From contig CAWIXS010000030.1 in assembly GCA_963840075.1 (NCBI GenBank), positions 47,624-111,623 of the forward strand: 64,000 bases of DNA, in the 5' to 3' direction. Shown in pieces: positions 17,767 to 26,626 of the stretch. The notes below the pieces were generated by a model, which was not told the origin of the DNA, did no database searches, and was given only the letters and a program-made list of their open reading frames with translations. The translations under genes were made by a program, and so were the position numbers. The stretch comes from AWTP1-13 sp963840075. GTDB taxonomy: Bacteria; Pseudomonadota; Alphaproteobacteria; Rhizobiales; Hyphomicrobiaceae. The number at the start of each line of letters is the position of its first letter. The first letter of the stretch is position 1.

Positions 17767-17937
17767 GGGCATCCTTCCTGCTTGGCTGCATGCCGGGCGC
17801 CGGCCCTGCGCCGGACGCTGGGCCTCGCGCCCGAGGACTCAACGCGCAGGCGCCGCCGTTGGTTGCCGATCGCCCACGCGCAAGCATGGCGGCTGCTGCA
17901 GCGCATCGGGGCCGCCCGGCCGAAGCGCGCGTCGAGC

Positions 17938-18837
17938 TCAGTACTCGCCGGGATTGTGCAGGAGCCGGACGCGCTTGGCGTTGAGCAGCGTCTTTGGCGC
18001 GAACCAGGGCGGGAAGCGGCTACCGCGGCGCGGATTGGGGTTGTCGTCGGCGGCAATCCGTGCGGCGCGCCAGGCGCAGTACCACACCAGCTTGGAGCAG
18101 TAGAAGCCGCGCTCGTCGCTGAGATCGAAATTGAAGAAGTCGTAGGGCTTGCCGAGCTGCGAGCGCGCCATCGCAACGATGCTGCGCCTCGGCTCGGCTC
18201 CGAGGTCTCCCAACCGGCCATGCCACACCTGAATATTGGTGTAGCGCTTGAGCCAATCGCTGTAGGCCGTGCGGATGACCCCGGCCTTGCTCCCGTCGGG
18301 ATGCGTGGGCGTCGCCTCGATGACGTAGGGTGTGCCGCCGGACGCCACCTCGACCAGTCCGACATGGCCGACCGAGATCGGCTGCCTGATCCCGAGCAGG
18401 CTGCGCGAGCGCGGCGGCGGCGCCGAGCGCGGCGCCTCCTCCGTCGTCGCCGAGAAGTAGACGCGCGCGAACTCCGCGTAGCTCATGGTCCGCAGCCGCT
18501 CCGCGACCTCGGGCGACAGGTCGCTGGCGGCAGGGCCCTCGAGCAGCTGCTGGCGCGCCGCCTCCCAGGCGCGCCCGTCCTCGTCGGGGGGCGCCGCACG
18601 GGTGAGCGAGCGCGTGCGCGGTACGATCGCGCCCTTGCGCTTGGGCCACAGCAGGTCGCCCGGCTGGAAGCTCGCGGGATCGGGAAAATCCGGGACTGGC
18701 CCTGGGGTCTTGCCTGGGGTCTTGGGTGTCTGGGCCAACGCAGCCGGGATGCCCGTAGCCAACGCCAGCGGGGCCGCGCCGAGCCCGATCAGAAGGTTGC
18801 GTCGATCCTGGCGCACCTCGTCGTCCTCCAGGAGCAT
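17938..18837 (-). CDS. YiiX-like permuted papain-fold hydrolase, probable Tat substrate
   Basis: 299 residues. The N-terminus carries DRRNLLIGLG followed by a hydrophobic stretch ending AALAQ, which fits a twin-arginine signal. The body has GDLLWPKRKG, then His in ISVGHVGLVEV and Cys in RGFYCSKLVWY: the His-before-Cys order of the permuted NlpC/P60 (YiiX/YaeF) enzymes, which act on amide bonds of lipids, peptides or peptidoglycan. ATG 18837 is chosen over TTG 18852. It lies 171 bp upstream of the PRC-barrel gene. Confidence 0.75.
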   Translation of the reverse strand: MLLEDDEVRQDRRNLLIGLGAAPLALATGIPAALAQTPKTPGKTPGPVPDFPDPASFQPGDLLWPKRKGAIVPRTRSLTRAAPPDEDGRAWEAARQQLLEGPAASDLSPEVAERLRTMSYAEFARVYFSATTEEAPRSAPPPRSRSLLGIRQPISVGHVGLVEVASGGTPYVIEATPTHPDGSKAGVIRTAYSDWLKRYTNIQVWHGRLGDLGAEPRRSIVAMARSQLGKPYDFFNFDLSDERGFYCSKLVWYCAWRAARIAADDNPNPRRGSRFPPWFAPKTLLNAKRVRLLHNPGEY

Positions 18838-19082
18838 CTGCTCCGACAGCAATGGCTACCGGCGGCTGCCGCCGCCAACCGACATGCCATAAGCGGGAAA
18901 TTTGGACTGCATGATGACAGAGCCGGCTCAGTGGCGTCGGCGGCAGGATCGCGGCGGTGGGCTCGACCCTCGTCGGCACCGCCCGGCGCGGCGCTGCAGC
19001 GGGAGAGACGTGAGGCGCCGGCGGACGTGTGCTAGCGTGGCGCCGATGATTGCAGCGAACTGCGCTCGGATCGGAGGATTTG

Positions 19083-20414
19083 ATGACGACGGCGAAGGAA
19101 GGCACCGAGCTCACCCGCGTCGGGCCGGGCACCGTCATGGGCGAGCTGATGCGCTGCTACTGGATTCCGGCGGCCCTTTCCTCCGAGCTTGCGCGCGACG
19201 GCGCGCCGGTGCGCCTGAAGCTGCTGGGCGAGAAGCTGATCGCGTTCCGCGACAGCACGGGCCGGGTGGGCGTGATGGACCATCGCTGCCCGCACCGCTG
19301 CGCCTCGCTGTTTCTCGGGCGCAACGAGGAGGGCGGGCTGCGCTGCGTCTACCACGGCTGGAAGTTCGACGTGGCCGGCAACTGCCTCGACATGCCGAGC
19401 GTGCCGCCGCACCAGGACTTCAAGCCCAAGGTCAAGGCCAGGGCCTACCCCGCCGTGGAGCGCGGCGGCGTGGTTTGGGTCTACATGGGATCGCGCGCGG
19501 CCCCGGCGCTGCCGGCCTTCGAGGTGCTCGACCTTCCCGAGGACGAGATCCGCGTCGGCTTCGTCATGCGCGCGTGCAACTTCCTGCAGGCGCTGGAGGG
19601 CGAGATCGACACCTCGCATTTCGGCTTCCTCCACGCCGGCCATGTGGACATCGAGGACCTGCCGGAGGACGAGCCGCTGCGCTACACCGTGGTCAGCCGC
19701 CACCCGCAGTATCACCTCGCCGATACTCCCTGGGGTACGCAGTATGCCGGCTACCGCGCGTGCGGGCCCGGCCAGATGTACTGGCGCTTCGCCAACTTCC
19801 TGTTTCCGTTCTGGACGCAGGCGCCCAACGGCGAGTTCGCGAGCCACATGCACGCGCGCGCCTGGGTGCCGCTCGACGACGAGCACACCATGTACGTCTA
19901 TTTCTGGTGGCGGCGCAGCGCCTCGTCCATGACCCTGCCGCAGCCGGCCTACAAGGACGGCACGCCGATCGGCGGCACGAGCCGCGGCAACACGCTGCTC
20001 GCCAACACCACGGATTGGCTGGGGCGCTGGCGCATGGCGGCCAATCCCGGCAACGACTGGCTGATCGACCGGAAGGCCCAGCGCAGCAACGCGATCTACA
20101 CGGGCATCGACGGCATCCACCTGCAGGACCAGGCGATCACCGAGAGCATGGGGCCAATCGTCGACCACGAATGGGAGCACCTGGCGCCGTCGGACATCAT
20201 GATCACCCGCACGCGCCGGCGCCTGCTCAAGGCGGCCCGCGCGCTGCGCGAGGAGGGCGTCCTGCCGCCCGGCGTCGCGGACGCGGAGGTCTACCGCGGC
20301 GCCCGCAGCGGCTATCTCGTCAGCGCCGAGACGGAGGCCTGGCAGCAGCTCTACGCCGACGAGCTGGCCGCCGCGGTGCATCCGCCGTCGGGCCCCCTGC
20401 GCGCGGCGGAGTAG
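19083..20414 (+). CDS. Rieske non-heme iron oxygenase, alpha subunit (phthalate dioxygenase type)
   Basis: 443 residues. The Rieske [2Fe-2S] ligands are CPHRC and CVYHGW near residues 65-88. The mononuclear iron site is suggested by EGEIDTSHFGFLHAGH with a later acidic partner. The C-terminal half follows the phthalate 4,5-dioxygenase/ring-demethylase class, which work with a separate reductase. No reductase or ferredoxin gene is adjacent. ATG 19083 has a perfectly spaced GGAGG. The substrate is probably an aromatic or heteroaromatic acid; it cannot be narrowed from sequence alone. Confidence 0.92.
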   Translation: MTTAKEGTELTRVGPGTVMGELMRCYWIPAALSSELARDGAPVRLKLLGEKLIAFRDSTGRVGVMDHRCPHRCASLFLGRNEEGGLRCVYHGWKFDVAGNCLDMPSVPPHQDFKPKVKARAYPAVERGGVVWVYMGSRAAPALPAFEVLDLPEDEIRVGFVMRACNFLQALEGEIDTSHFGFLHAGHVDIEDLPEDEPLRYTVVSRHPQYHLADTPWGTQYAGYRACGPGQMYWRFANFLFPFWTQAPNGEFASHMHARAWVPLDDEHTMYVYFWWRRSASSMTLPQPAYKDGTPIGGTSRGNTLLANTTDWLGRWRMAANPGNDWLIDRKAQRSNAIYTGIDGIHLQDQAITESMGPIVDHEWEHLAPSDIMITRTRRRLLKAARALREEGVLPPGVADAEVYRGARSGYLVSAETEAWQQLYADELAAAVHPPSGPLRAAE

Positions 20415-20427
20415 ATCGGCAAGGCAA

Positions 20428-20453
20428 GGCGGACTTGTGAAGCGCAGTCCGCC
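20428..20453. repeat. Short palindrome after the Rieske gene
   Basis: GGCGGACT and AGTCCGCC flank a 10-base loop, 14 bp after the TAG stop of the oxygenase. It could serve as a factor-independent hairpin without a T-tract, or be a decayed REP-like element. Confidence 0.55.
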
Positions 20454-20615
20454 GCTTCCCGTACGGCCTGGGTTAAGGCCGCGTGCAGCAACGCGCCGCC
20501 GTGCCACAACAGGAGCGGTTATGACCTTGGAGGGCGGAGAGCTTGCTGATCAAGCTCAGCGCACTCTGCCCAAGTCAGCTGTCGCTTCATCGACGCGGCA
20601 GGCAGGAAATGCACC

Positions 20616-20988
20616 TCAGTTGTCGTGATACAAGAGCAGGCCTTCTCCCACGTAGTAGCCACCGAGGTTCTCACTGAACAGATGTACAGGAAAATCAGGG
20701 CGAACTCGCCCATACCGCTTCAAACCGATGGCGACAATGTTGTCCGGTTCAATCGGGCGCACATCAGAAATATCAAGGTTCACCGATCGTTTCCGAAGAT
20801 TCGTCAGGACCCGCGACATCACCGTGTAGAATTCCCTGCTGCCCTTGTAAGCCTGTGGCACGATCCACAGTCGCCACTTCGAGCTCGTATTCCTCACGGA
20901 CCCACAACACGGCGGCAAAGCCGAACATCTCGCGTTGAAGCTCCGCCACCACTTCACGGCCGATGATCACCAGTGAGCTTTGATCCAC
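20616..20988 (-). CDS. Unknown partner of the HEPN gene (frameshifted)
   Basis: About 123 residues if the frame is repaired near 20880 by removing one base. The first part reads DQSSLVIIGREVVAELQREM and WVREEYELE, the second WRLWIVPQAYKGSREFYTVM and DNIVAIGLKRYG. GTG 20988 overlaps the HEPN gene's 3' end by 22 bp, so the two are coupled. No family is recognised with confidence. Position beside a HEPN protein suggests a small two-gene module of the toxin-antitoxin or nuclease kind. Confidence 0.5.
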
Positions 20989-21389
20989 GCAAGCGCTCCG
21001 ACTGTCGCATCCTCTATGGCCGCGATAAGGTCCCTCGCGTCCTGCTCCCCCCTGCTCTCATAACGTGACTCTTCGGACCAACGTACCACAACGCCCCAGT
21101 TTGTCTCGAACGCTTGAGCCGCCAGCCTGGTCTTCAGGTCAGCAGTTAGACCAGCAGTCCCGACCAGATTTGAGAAGTCATGGCTGTAGGTCGCGTTCAC
21201 CAGCGCCTTGTCCGGAATCGTCTCGGCCTTGAACGTCTTCGCGATGCATGCTTTAAGCGCCAACTCCACCGCGTAGCCGGCCAGATAGTAAGCATTTCCC
21301 CACCGGCCACCCGCCAGTAGGTGCTTTGCGTCCGCCAACTTCTCCTCGGCCAACCTCTGAAGGTCTGCTCGTGAAGCCTCTGACCGCAC
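20967..21389 (-). CDS. HEPN-domain protein
   Basis: 140 residues. LAEEKLADAKHLLAGGRW followed by NAYYLAGYAVELALKACI is the classical HEPN helix pair. The usual R-x4-6-H ribonuclease motif is not evident, so catalytic activity is doubtful. HEPN proteins often pair with a nucleotidyltransferase or another antitoxin. The following gene overlaps it but is not a recognisable nucleotidyltransferase. GTG 21389 is the only suitable start. Confidence 0.75.
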   Translation of the reverse strand: MRSEASRADLQRLAEEKLADAKHLLAGGRWGNAYYLAGYAVELALKACIAKTFKAETIPDKALVNATYSHDFSNLVGTAGLTADLKTRLAAQAFETNWGVVVRWSEESRYESRGEQDARDLIAAIEDATVGALAWIKAHW

Positions 21390-21508
21390 GGCACCCCGCC
21401 ATCACATCCAAATTGTCGAATTCTAGCACCGAGCCAGAAGGTCGCCACAGCGCCGCAGATCGGCGGATCACGCCTCTGTCGCGCAATCCGCCTCAGCTGC
21501 ACGTTCCG

Positions 21509-22453
21509 TCAGCGGATGGCGATCGGGTTGATGATCGCCTGCACCGCGCCGGTGATGCGCGGGGCGCCCAGGACGAACAGGAACTCGTAGCCCTTGTCGG
21601 CGGCGAGTGCCGCCGTGCTCATGTTCTCCAGGATGTAGGTGCCGTTGTGGGCCAGCAGGATCTGGTGCACCTCGAACACGGTCTTGGTCTCGAACGGCAC
21701 CACCTCCAGGCCCCAGGTGTCGGCGCCGACGGCGACGACACCCTTGCTCACAAGATACCTGGCGCCGTCGATGCCGAGGCCCGGCTCGGCGGCCCCGTAG
21801 CGCTTGTTGTCCTTGCCGATCAGGCTGATCCAGCCGGTGTGGAAGATCACCACGTCGCCCTGGCGGATCTCGACGCCCTGCTTCCTGGCGACCGCCTCGA
21901 TCTCCTTGCTGTTGAAGGCGGTGCCCTCCTTGACGACATCGGTGCCGAGGTGCGCGGCCATGTCGAGCAGCACGCCGCGCGCCACCAGCGGCGGGACCTT
22001 CTCGATGCCGAGCTTCTTGAGCCCGGTCGCATCAGCGAAATCGGCGCCCTTGTTGCCGTTGTAGTAGACGTAACCGACGCCGAGGTGGCCGAGGCCGTCG
22101 ATCTGGCTGCCGATGCCGACCCAGCCGTCGATGATGTCGTCGTTGTAGGTCGCCTTGTTGGGACCGAGACCGGGAATGCCCGCCTGGCCCGGCTGCACGA
22201 TGGTGATCTTGAACGAGCGCGGCGGGAACGCGGGGGTCTTGGAGTTGGTCTCGATGCCGAGGTGATAGGTCTTGCCGAGCTTGACGAGCTGGGCCGCCTT
22301 CACGACCAGCTCCGGCGTGATGTAGTTGGCCGCGCCGATCTCGTCCTTGGGGCCCCATTTCGAGGTGGCCACGTCCTGCGCCACGGCGGACCCGATGAGT
22401 GGAGCGAGCGCGAGCGGCGCGAGCAGGGCCAATACCTTGATGTTCCTGAGCAT
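21509..22453 (-). CDS. Exported cyclase-family metal hydrolase (kynurenine formamidase fold)
   Basis: 314 residues. Signal peptide to about residue 25 (LALLAPLALAPLIGSAVAQ). The cyclase-family core is seen in WGPKDEIGAANYITPELV, GSQIDGLGHLGVG (a variant of the HxGTHxDxPxH metal motif), DVVIFHTGWI and VVAVGADTWGLEVVP. Members hydrolyse amides or cyclic ketones, for example in aromatic degradation. It is divergent from the SDR gene, with 220 bp between starts. Confidence 0.85.
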   Translation of the reverse strand: MLRNIKVLALLAPLALAPLIGSAVAQDVATSKWGPKDEIGAANYITPELVVKAAQLVKLGKTYHLGIETNSKTPAFPPRSFKITIVQPGQAGIPGLGPNKATYNDDIIDGWVGIGSQIDGLGHLGVGYVYYNGNKGADFADATGLKKLGIEKVPPLVARGVLLDMAAHLGTDVVKEGTAFNSKEIEAVARKQGVEIRQGDVVIFHTGWISLIGKDNKRYGAAEPGLGIDGARYLVSKGVVAVGADTWGLEVVPFETKTVFEVHQILLAHNGTYILENMSTAALAADKGYEFLFVLGAPRITGAVQAIINPIAIR

Positions 22454-22676
22454 GCTACCGTTTCCCCCTGGATTGGATGATTACGCAGCATTGAGAGGTG
22501 CTGCCGGGCCACGCTGGACGTTCACAGTGGCTCGATTAGGGCGCAGGCGTTGTTGTGCGCTTGCGAGAGCGGATTGCCCGTCGGCCCGGAGGAGCGCTGC
22601 TCGACGTCTCTATCGACGGATGAGCGGCTTGCCGTCATGCTGGTCCGGCAAGATTGGAACGAGGAGACGAGGACCC

Positions 22677-23456
22677 ATGTCGAGGACAGTTGCGGTGGTG
22701 ACCGGTGGAGCGAGCGGCATCGGCGAGGCGACGGCGCGGCGCCTGGCCGCCGACGGCTCCAGCGTCGCCATCGTCGATTTCAACGCCGCGGCGGGCCAGG
22801 CGGTCGCGGCGTCCATCGGTGGGGGCACGCGCTTCTATCCCTGCGACGTGTCCGATGCGCAGGCGGTCGAGGCGGTGGCGGAAAGGGTCGCGGCCGATCT
22901 CGGCCCGGCCGGCATTCTCGTCACCTGTGCCGGCCTCATTCCCAAACCGGAGTCCATCATGGAGATGGACATGGCCGCGCACGACCGCATGTGGCAGGTG
23001 AACTACAACGGCACCGTCCACTGCTGTCGCGCGTTCGCGCGCCAGATGATCCCGTGCAAGGCCGGCGCCATCGTCACGATCGGCTCGATCAACAGCCGGC
23101 TGCCGCTGCCGATCCCGGCCTACAACATGGGCAAGGCCGCCATCGAGCGCCTCACCCAGCTTCTTGCTTGCGAGCTCGGCCGCCACGGCATCCGCGTCAA
23201 CAGCGTGGGGCCCACCTACGTGATGACGCCGCCGCTCCGCGCCAAGGTGGCCTCCGGCGAGCGCGACCTGAAGAAGATGATGGCGGTGCACGCGCTGTCA
23301 TACCTCCCGGAGCCCGCCGACATCGCCGCGGCCATCGCCTTCCTCGCCTCGGACCAGGCCAAGGCCATCACCGGCATCCTGCTCCCCGTCGACGCCGGCT
23401 GGCTGGCCGCGGTGAGCTACCGCACCTACGCCGGCGGCGTGCCGTGGACCGAGTAG
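22677..23456 (+). CDS. Short-chain dehydrogenase/reductase
   Basis: 259 residues. Classical SDR: the cofactor motif TGGASGIG is at residues 9-16, CAGL replaces NAG, and the catalytic Ser (IGSINSR) and YNMGK are in order. VRVNSV in IRVNSVGPTYV is typical. ATG 22677 is preceded by GAGGAGACGAGG; the longer upstream frame lacks homology. The substrate is probably a secondary alcohol or ketone. The TAG stop begins a repeat-like tract. Confidence 0.92.
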   Translation: MSRTVAVVTGGASGIGEATARRLAADGSSVAIVDFNAAAGQAVAASIGGGTRFYPCDVSDAQAVEAVAERVAADLGPAGILVTCAGLIPKPESIMEMDMAAHDRMWQVNYNGTVHCCRAFARQMIPCKAGAIVTIGSINSRLPLPIPAYNMGKAAIERLTQLLACELGRHGIRVNSVGPTYVMTPPLRAKVASGERDLKKMMAVHALSYLPEPADIAAAIAFLASDQAKAITGILLPVDAGWLAAVSYRTYAGGVPWTE

Positions 23457-23464
23457 GGCAGGGC

Positions 23465-23498
23465 CGTAGGGCGGTTAGGGCGAAGCCCGTAATCCGCC
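23465..23498. repeat. GTAGGGCGG palindromic repeat
   Basis: GTAGGGCGGTTAGGGCGAAG followed by CCCGTAATCCGCC. This is a widespread type of bacterial intergenic palindrome. It lies just after the SDR stop codon and shares the GTAGGG boundary with the other repeats in the window. Confidence 0.65.
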
Positions 23499-23545
23499 GG
23501 TGCACCCGGGAGGCGGCGGAAGACTCCCTCGAGCAAGAGGCCTCA

Positions 23546-23995
23546 TCAGGCAAGCAAGGCGTACAGCGTCGTCTCCTGCTTGGCCGGATCGGCTACGGTC
23601 GGGCCGTAGATCTGCCAGAAGGCGCCTTCACGCTCGAGTCCCTCGCTGGCGCACCAGGAGAAGAGCGCGGGCCACGCCTGTGGCAGCCGGTCGAACGGGC
23701 CCACGAGCACATGCCTGACCGCGCGCCCAGCCGGCAATTGCGAGCAAACGACGTTGCCATCCGAGTTGAAGGCGCGTGTGACGATCACGCCCGGCTCGAT
23801 GGACATCTTGCCGTCCTTCGGCATGCGGCACAGCGTGAAGCTATTGCCGGCCTGCTCGGTCCTCAGCGTCGGGAGCGCATTGGCGAGCTTGGTGCGTGCC
23901 GCGCGCTCTGCATTCTGTATATCGGCGAATGCCACGGTGGCCTTGACGACGGCCGTGTGCTGCCGCTCAACGGTGACGACGCTGTATCCGCTCAT
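23546..23995 (-). CDS. GyrI-like small-molecule-binding domain protein
   Basis: 149 residues. The pattern VVKATVAFADIQNAERAART at the N-terminus, then PAGRAVRHVLVGPFDRLPQAW and a C-terminal FWQIYGPT fits the GyrI-like/AraC effector-binding fold (SHS2 module). These bind small hydrophobic ligands. Its start overlaps the AHSA1 gene's stop as ATGA, making it the third gene of an ArsR-led operon. Confidence 0.75.
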   Translation of the reverse strand: MSGYSVVTVERQHTAVVKATVAFADIQNAERAARTKLANALPTLRTEQAGNSFTLCRMPKDGKMSIEPGVIVTRAFNSDGNVVCSQLPAGRAVRHVLVGPFDRLPQAWPALFSWCASEGLEREGAFWQIYGPTVADPAKQETTLYALLA

Positions 23996-24477
23996 GGGCG
24001 ATCCCCTTCTCCCGCAATCTGCGTCTCGAGCCTGACGTAGCTCGCCTCCATGCCGTGCTCCATGCCTGTTGCCAGCATGGCGGCGCGCGTCTGCGCATCG
24101 GGAAGCGTCATGCGCATCGTCATGAGCGTGCCCTTCCCATCGGCCTCGAAGCGCGTCTCCACGCGATTGTCGGGCGTCGGGTCGGGCACATGCATGCGCT
24201 CGATGTGGACGATCCTGCTGAAGGGCACCAGCTCGACGAACTCACCCGTCAGATGGAAACCGTTGCCCTTGCCGTCCGACCACTCGTAGCGGATCTTGCC
24301 GCCCGGACGCGCCTCGCAGACGCAGACCGGCATCGTCCATCCGTCGGGACCGAGCAGCCATCTCTGAACCAGCTCCGGCACGGTATGCGCACGATAGACC
24401 GCCTCTGGTGGCGCAGCAAAGCGCCGGGTGACGACGACGTGGCGGTCGCCTTCCGTGCTCAGCGTCAGTTTGCTCAT
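23992..24477 (-). CDS. SRPBCC/AHSA1-domain protein
   Basis: 161 residues. VVVTRRFAAPPEAVYRAHT is the opening strand-helix of the AHSA1 (activator of Hsp90-like) family in the START/Bet v1 superfamily, followed by VQRWLLGPDGW and GGKIRYEWSDG. Such proteins bind hydrophobic ligands and are almost always encoded next to an ArsR regulator, as here, with ATGA overlaps on both sides. Confidence 0.88.
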   Translation of the reverse strand: MSKLTLSTEGDRHVVVTRRFAAPPEAVYRAHTVPELVQRWLLGPDGWTMPVCVCEARPGGKIRYEWSDGKGNGFHLTGEFVELVPFSRIVHIERMHVPDPTPDNRVETRFEADGKGTLMTMRMTLPDAQTRAAMLATGMEHGMEASYVRLETQIAGEGDRP

Positions 24478-24812
24478 CGCTTTCCCTTTCGCTTTCCTCG
24501 TTGCATTCCGGCCAGGACGTCGTCGAGCCGGTCGTAGTTCTGCGCCAGCGCCTGCCGCAGCATGCCGAGCCACCGATCGATCTCGTCGAGGGCCGCGGGA
24601 GCCAGCCGGCATGGCCGTTTGGTGCCTTCGACCCGACGCACGATCAGCCCCGCGCCTTCGAGAACCTTCAGGTGCCGGGAGACGGCCGGCTGCGTCATCT
24701 CGAACGGAGCGGCGAGATCCATCACCGTCGCCTCGCCCGACGCGAGCCGGGCAAGGATGGCCCTCCGGGTGGGATCGGCGAGCGCGGCGAAGGCGGTATC
24801 CAGGTTCGGCAT
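24474..24812 (-). CDS. ArsR-family transcriptional regulator
   Basis: 112 residues. Winged helix: FAALADPTRRAILARLASGE, then MTQPAVSRHLKVLEGAGLI as recognition helix and wing VEGTKRPCRLAP. It lacks a metal-binding Cys pair, matching the subgroup paired with AHSA1 proteins. ATG 24812 is chosen over GTG 24821. It heads the operon ArsR-AHSA1-GyrI-like, with an AT-rich operator candidate 15 bp upstream. Confidence 0.9.
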   Translation of the reverse strand: MPNLDTAFAALADPTRRAILARLASGEATVMDLAAPFEMTQPAVSRHLKVLEGAGLIVRRVEGTKRPCRLAPAALDEIDRWLGMLRQALAQNYDRLDDVLAGMQRGKRKGKR

Positions 24813-24826
24813 CGACAACACATCCT

Positions 24827-24850
24827 TTATATAAAGTGTTAATTATATAA
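24827..24850. promoter_or_regulatory. AT-rich operator candidate for the ArsR operon
   Basis: Two identical palindromic boxes TTATATAA at 24827-24834 and 24843-24850, 16 bp centre to centre, in otherwise GC-rich DNA and immediately before the ArsR start. This is the kind of site an ArsR-family repressor binds to regulate itself. It also likely contains the -10 region. Confidence 0.65.
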
Positions 24851-25020
24851 CAGAACGAACATGGTCAAGCGAAAATTGCAGCCGCCATGTCCGATCCTAT
24901 GGTCGGCCATACCAGCCGTGCCGTGCTGGAGCCCTGGCTCACCGGGCACGCGTGCGTTACGCTCGCCGCAACAGCACGCGCGACGGGGTACAGCCCCCCG
25001 CGAGAATCGGAGGAAGGGTC

Positions 25021-26523
25021 ATGGCAGTGGCAGTGAGCAGTGCGGATGTGGCCGCCGCAGACCAGGGCAGCATCAAGCGCACGCAGATGCTGATCGACGG
25101 CGCGTGGGTGGAGGCGACATCAGGCGGGACCATCGCCATCGAGGCCCCCGGCACGCGGCGCACCATAGCGAGCGTCCCCCGCGGCACCGCCGAGGACATC
25201 GATCGCGCGGTGAAGGCCGCCAGCGCCGCCTTCCCGGCCTGGAGCAAGGTGCCGCCGCGCGAGCGCGGGCGCATCCTGCAGAGGATCGCCGACGCCGTGG
25301 AGGCGCGCGTCGAGGAGCTGGCGCGCATCGTCGCCGAGGAGACCGGCAACGCCATCCGCACCCAGGCGCGCGGCGAGGCCAAGGGCGCCGCCGACATCCT
25401 GCGCTACTTCGGCGGGCTCGCCAGCGAGCTGAAGGGCGAGACCATCCCCTTCGGCGAGCACGTGCTCTCCTACACCCGGCGCGAGCCGATCGGCGTGGTC
25501 GGCGCCATCATCCCGTGGAACGCGCCGGTGATCCTGGCCTGCCTGAAGATCGCGCCCGCGCTGGTCGCCGGCAACACGCTCGTCCTCAAGGCGGCCGAGG
25601 ACGCGCCGCTGGGCGTGCTGTGGGTGGCGCGCATCGCCAACGAGCTGCTGCCCAGGGGCGTGCTCAACGTCGTCACCGGCTACGGCGAGGAGGCGGGCGC
25701 GGCGCTCTCGGTGCACCCGGGCGTGCGCAAGCTCTCCTTCACCGGCTCCACCGAGGTCGGCAAGCTCATCATGCGCGCCGCCGCCGACCGCATTGTGCCC
25801 GTATCGCTGGAGCTGGGCGGCAAGAGCCCGTCCATCGTCTATCCCGACGCCAACGAGGACTGGGTGGTGGACGGCATCATCGCCGGCATGCGCTTCACGC
25901 GCCAGAGCCAGTCGTGCACCGCGGGCTCGCGCCTCTTCCTGCACGCCGACATCTTCGATGCGTTCCTCGGCAAGCTCGCCGAGAAGACCCAGCAGCTGAG
26001 GATCGGCGACCCGCTGGAGGAGACCTCCGACATCGGCGCCATCATCAACGCCAAGCAGTTCGCCAAGGTGTGCGGCTACGTCGAGGAGGGCCTGAAGCAG
26101 CCGGGCGCCAAGCTCCTGTTCGGCGGCCTGCCGCCCAAGACCGGGCCGCTGGCGCAGGGCTACTTTGCCATCCCCACCGTGTTCGCCGACGCCGCCAACG
26201 ACTGGCGCCTCGCCCGCGAGGAGATCTTCGGCCCCGTGCTGGTGGCGATCCGCTGGACCGACGAGGCCGAGGCCATCCGCATGGCCAACGACTCCCACTA
26301 TGGGCTCGCGGCCTATGTGTGGACCCACGACATCGGCCGCGCTCTGCGTGCCGCGCACGCCATCGAGGCCGGCTGGGTGCAGGTGAACCAGGGGCTGGGC
26401 CAGTCCCCCGGCCACTCCTACGGCGGCATCAAGCAATCCGGCATCGGTCGCGAGTTCTCGCTGGAAGGCATGCTCGACAGCTTCACGCAGCGCAAGAACG
26501 TCACGGTGAATTTGGCGGTGTAG
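25021..26523 (+). CDS. Aldehyde dehydrogenase
   Basis: 500 residues, NAD(P)-dependent aldehyde dehydrogenase superfamily. PWNAPVILACLKIAPAL holds the conserved Asn, FTGSTEVGK binds cofactor, LELGGKSP contains the general-base Glu and SQSCTAGSR has the catalytic Cys at about residue 299. EEIFGPVL and the C-terminal GIKQSGIGREFS are typical. Start ATG 25021 is set by GGAGG seven bases upstream. The substrate is unknown. The TAG stop is part of a palindromic repeat. Confidence 0.95.
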   Translation: MAVAVSSADVAAADQGSIKRTQMLIDGAWVEATSGGTIAIEAPGTRRTIASVPRGTAEDIDRAVKAASAAFPAWSKVPPRERGRILQRIADAVEARVEELARIVAEETGNAIRTQARGEAKGAADILRYFGGLASELKGETIPFGEHVLSYTRREPIGVVGAIIPWNAPVILACLKIAPALVAGNTLVLKAAEDAPLGVLWVARIANELLPRGVLNVVTGYGEEAGAALSVHPGVRKLSFTGSTEVGKLIMRAAADRIVPVSLELGGKSPSIVYPDANEDWVVDGIIAGMRFTRQSQSCTAGSRLFLHADIFDAFLGKLAEKTQQLRIGDPLEETSDIGAIINAKQFAKVCGYVEEGLKQPGAKLLFGGLPPKTGPLAQGYFAIPTVFADAANDWRLAREEIFGPVLVAIRWTDEAEAIRMANDSHYGLAAYVWTHDIGRALRAAHAIEAGWVQVNQGLGQSPGHSYGGIKQSGIGREFSLEGMLDSFTQRKNVTVNLAV

Positions 26524-26626
26524 GGTGCCAATCGGGCGTCAGCCCGATTGCACCCAGACGACAGTGCCGCACGCGACGCGGGGGGCGCTTCGGCGCAATA
26601 CGGCCTAACGGCCTATTGCACCCTAC
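26520..26626. repeat. GTAGGGTGCAAT palindromic repeat, copy 3
   Basis: Full copy between the convergent aldehyde dehydrogenase and cytochrome c genes. The left arm TAGGGTGCCAATCGGGCG and the right arm ending CTATTGCACCCTAC each contain inner palindromes. Both flanking genes take their TAG stop from the repeat ends (26521-26523 and 26623-26625). Confidence 0.85.
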
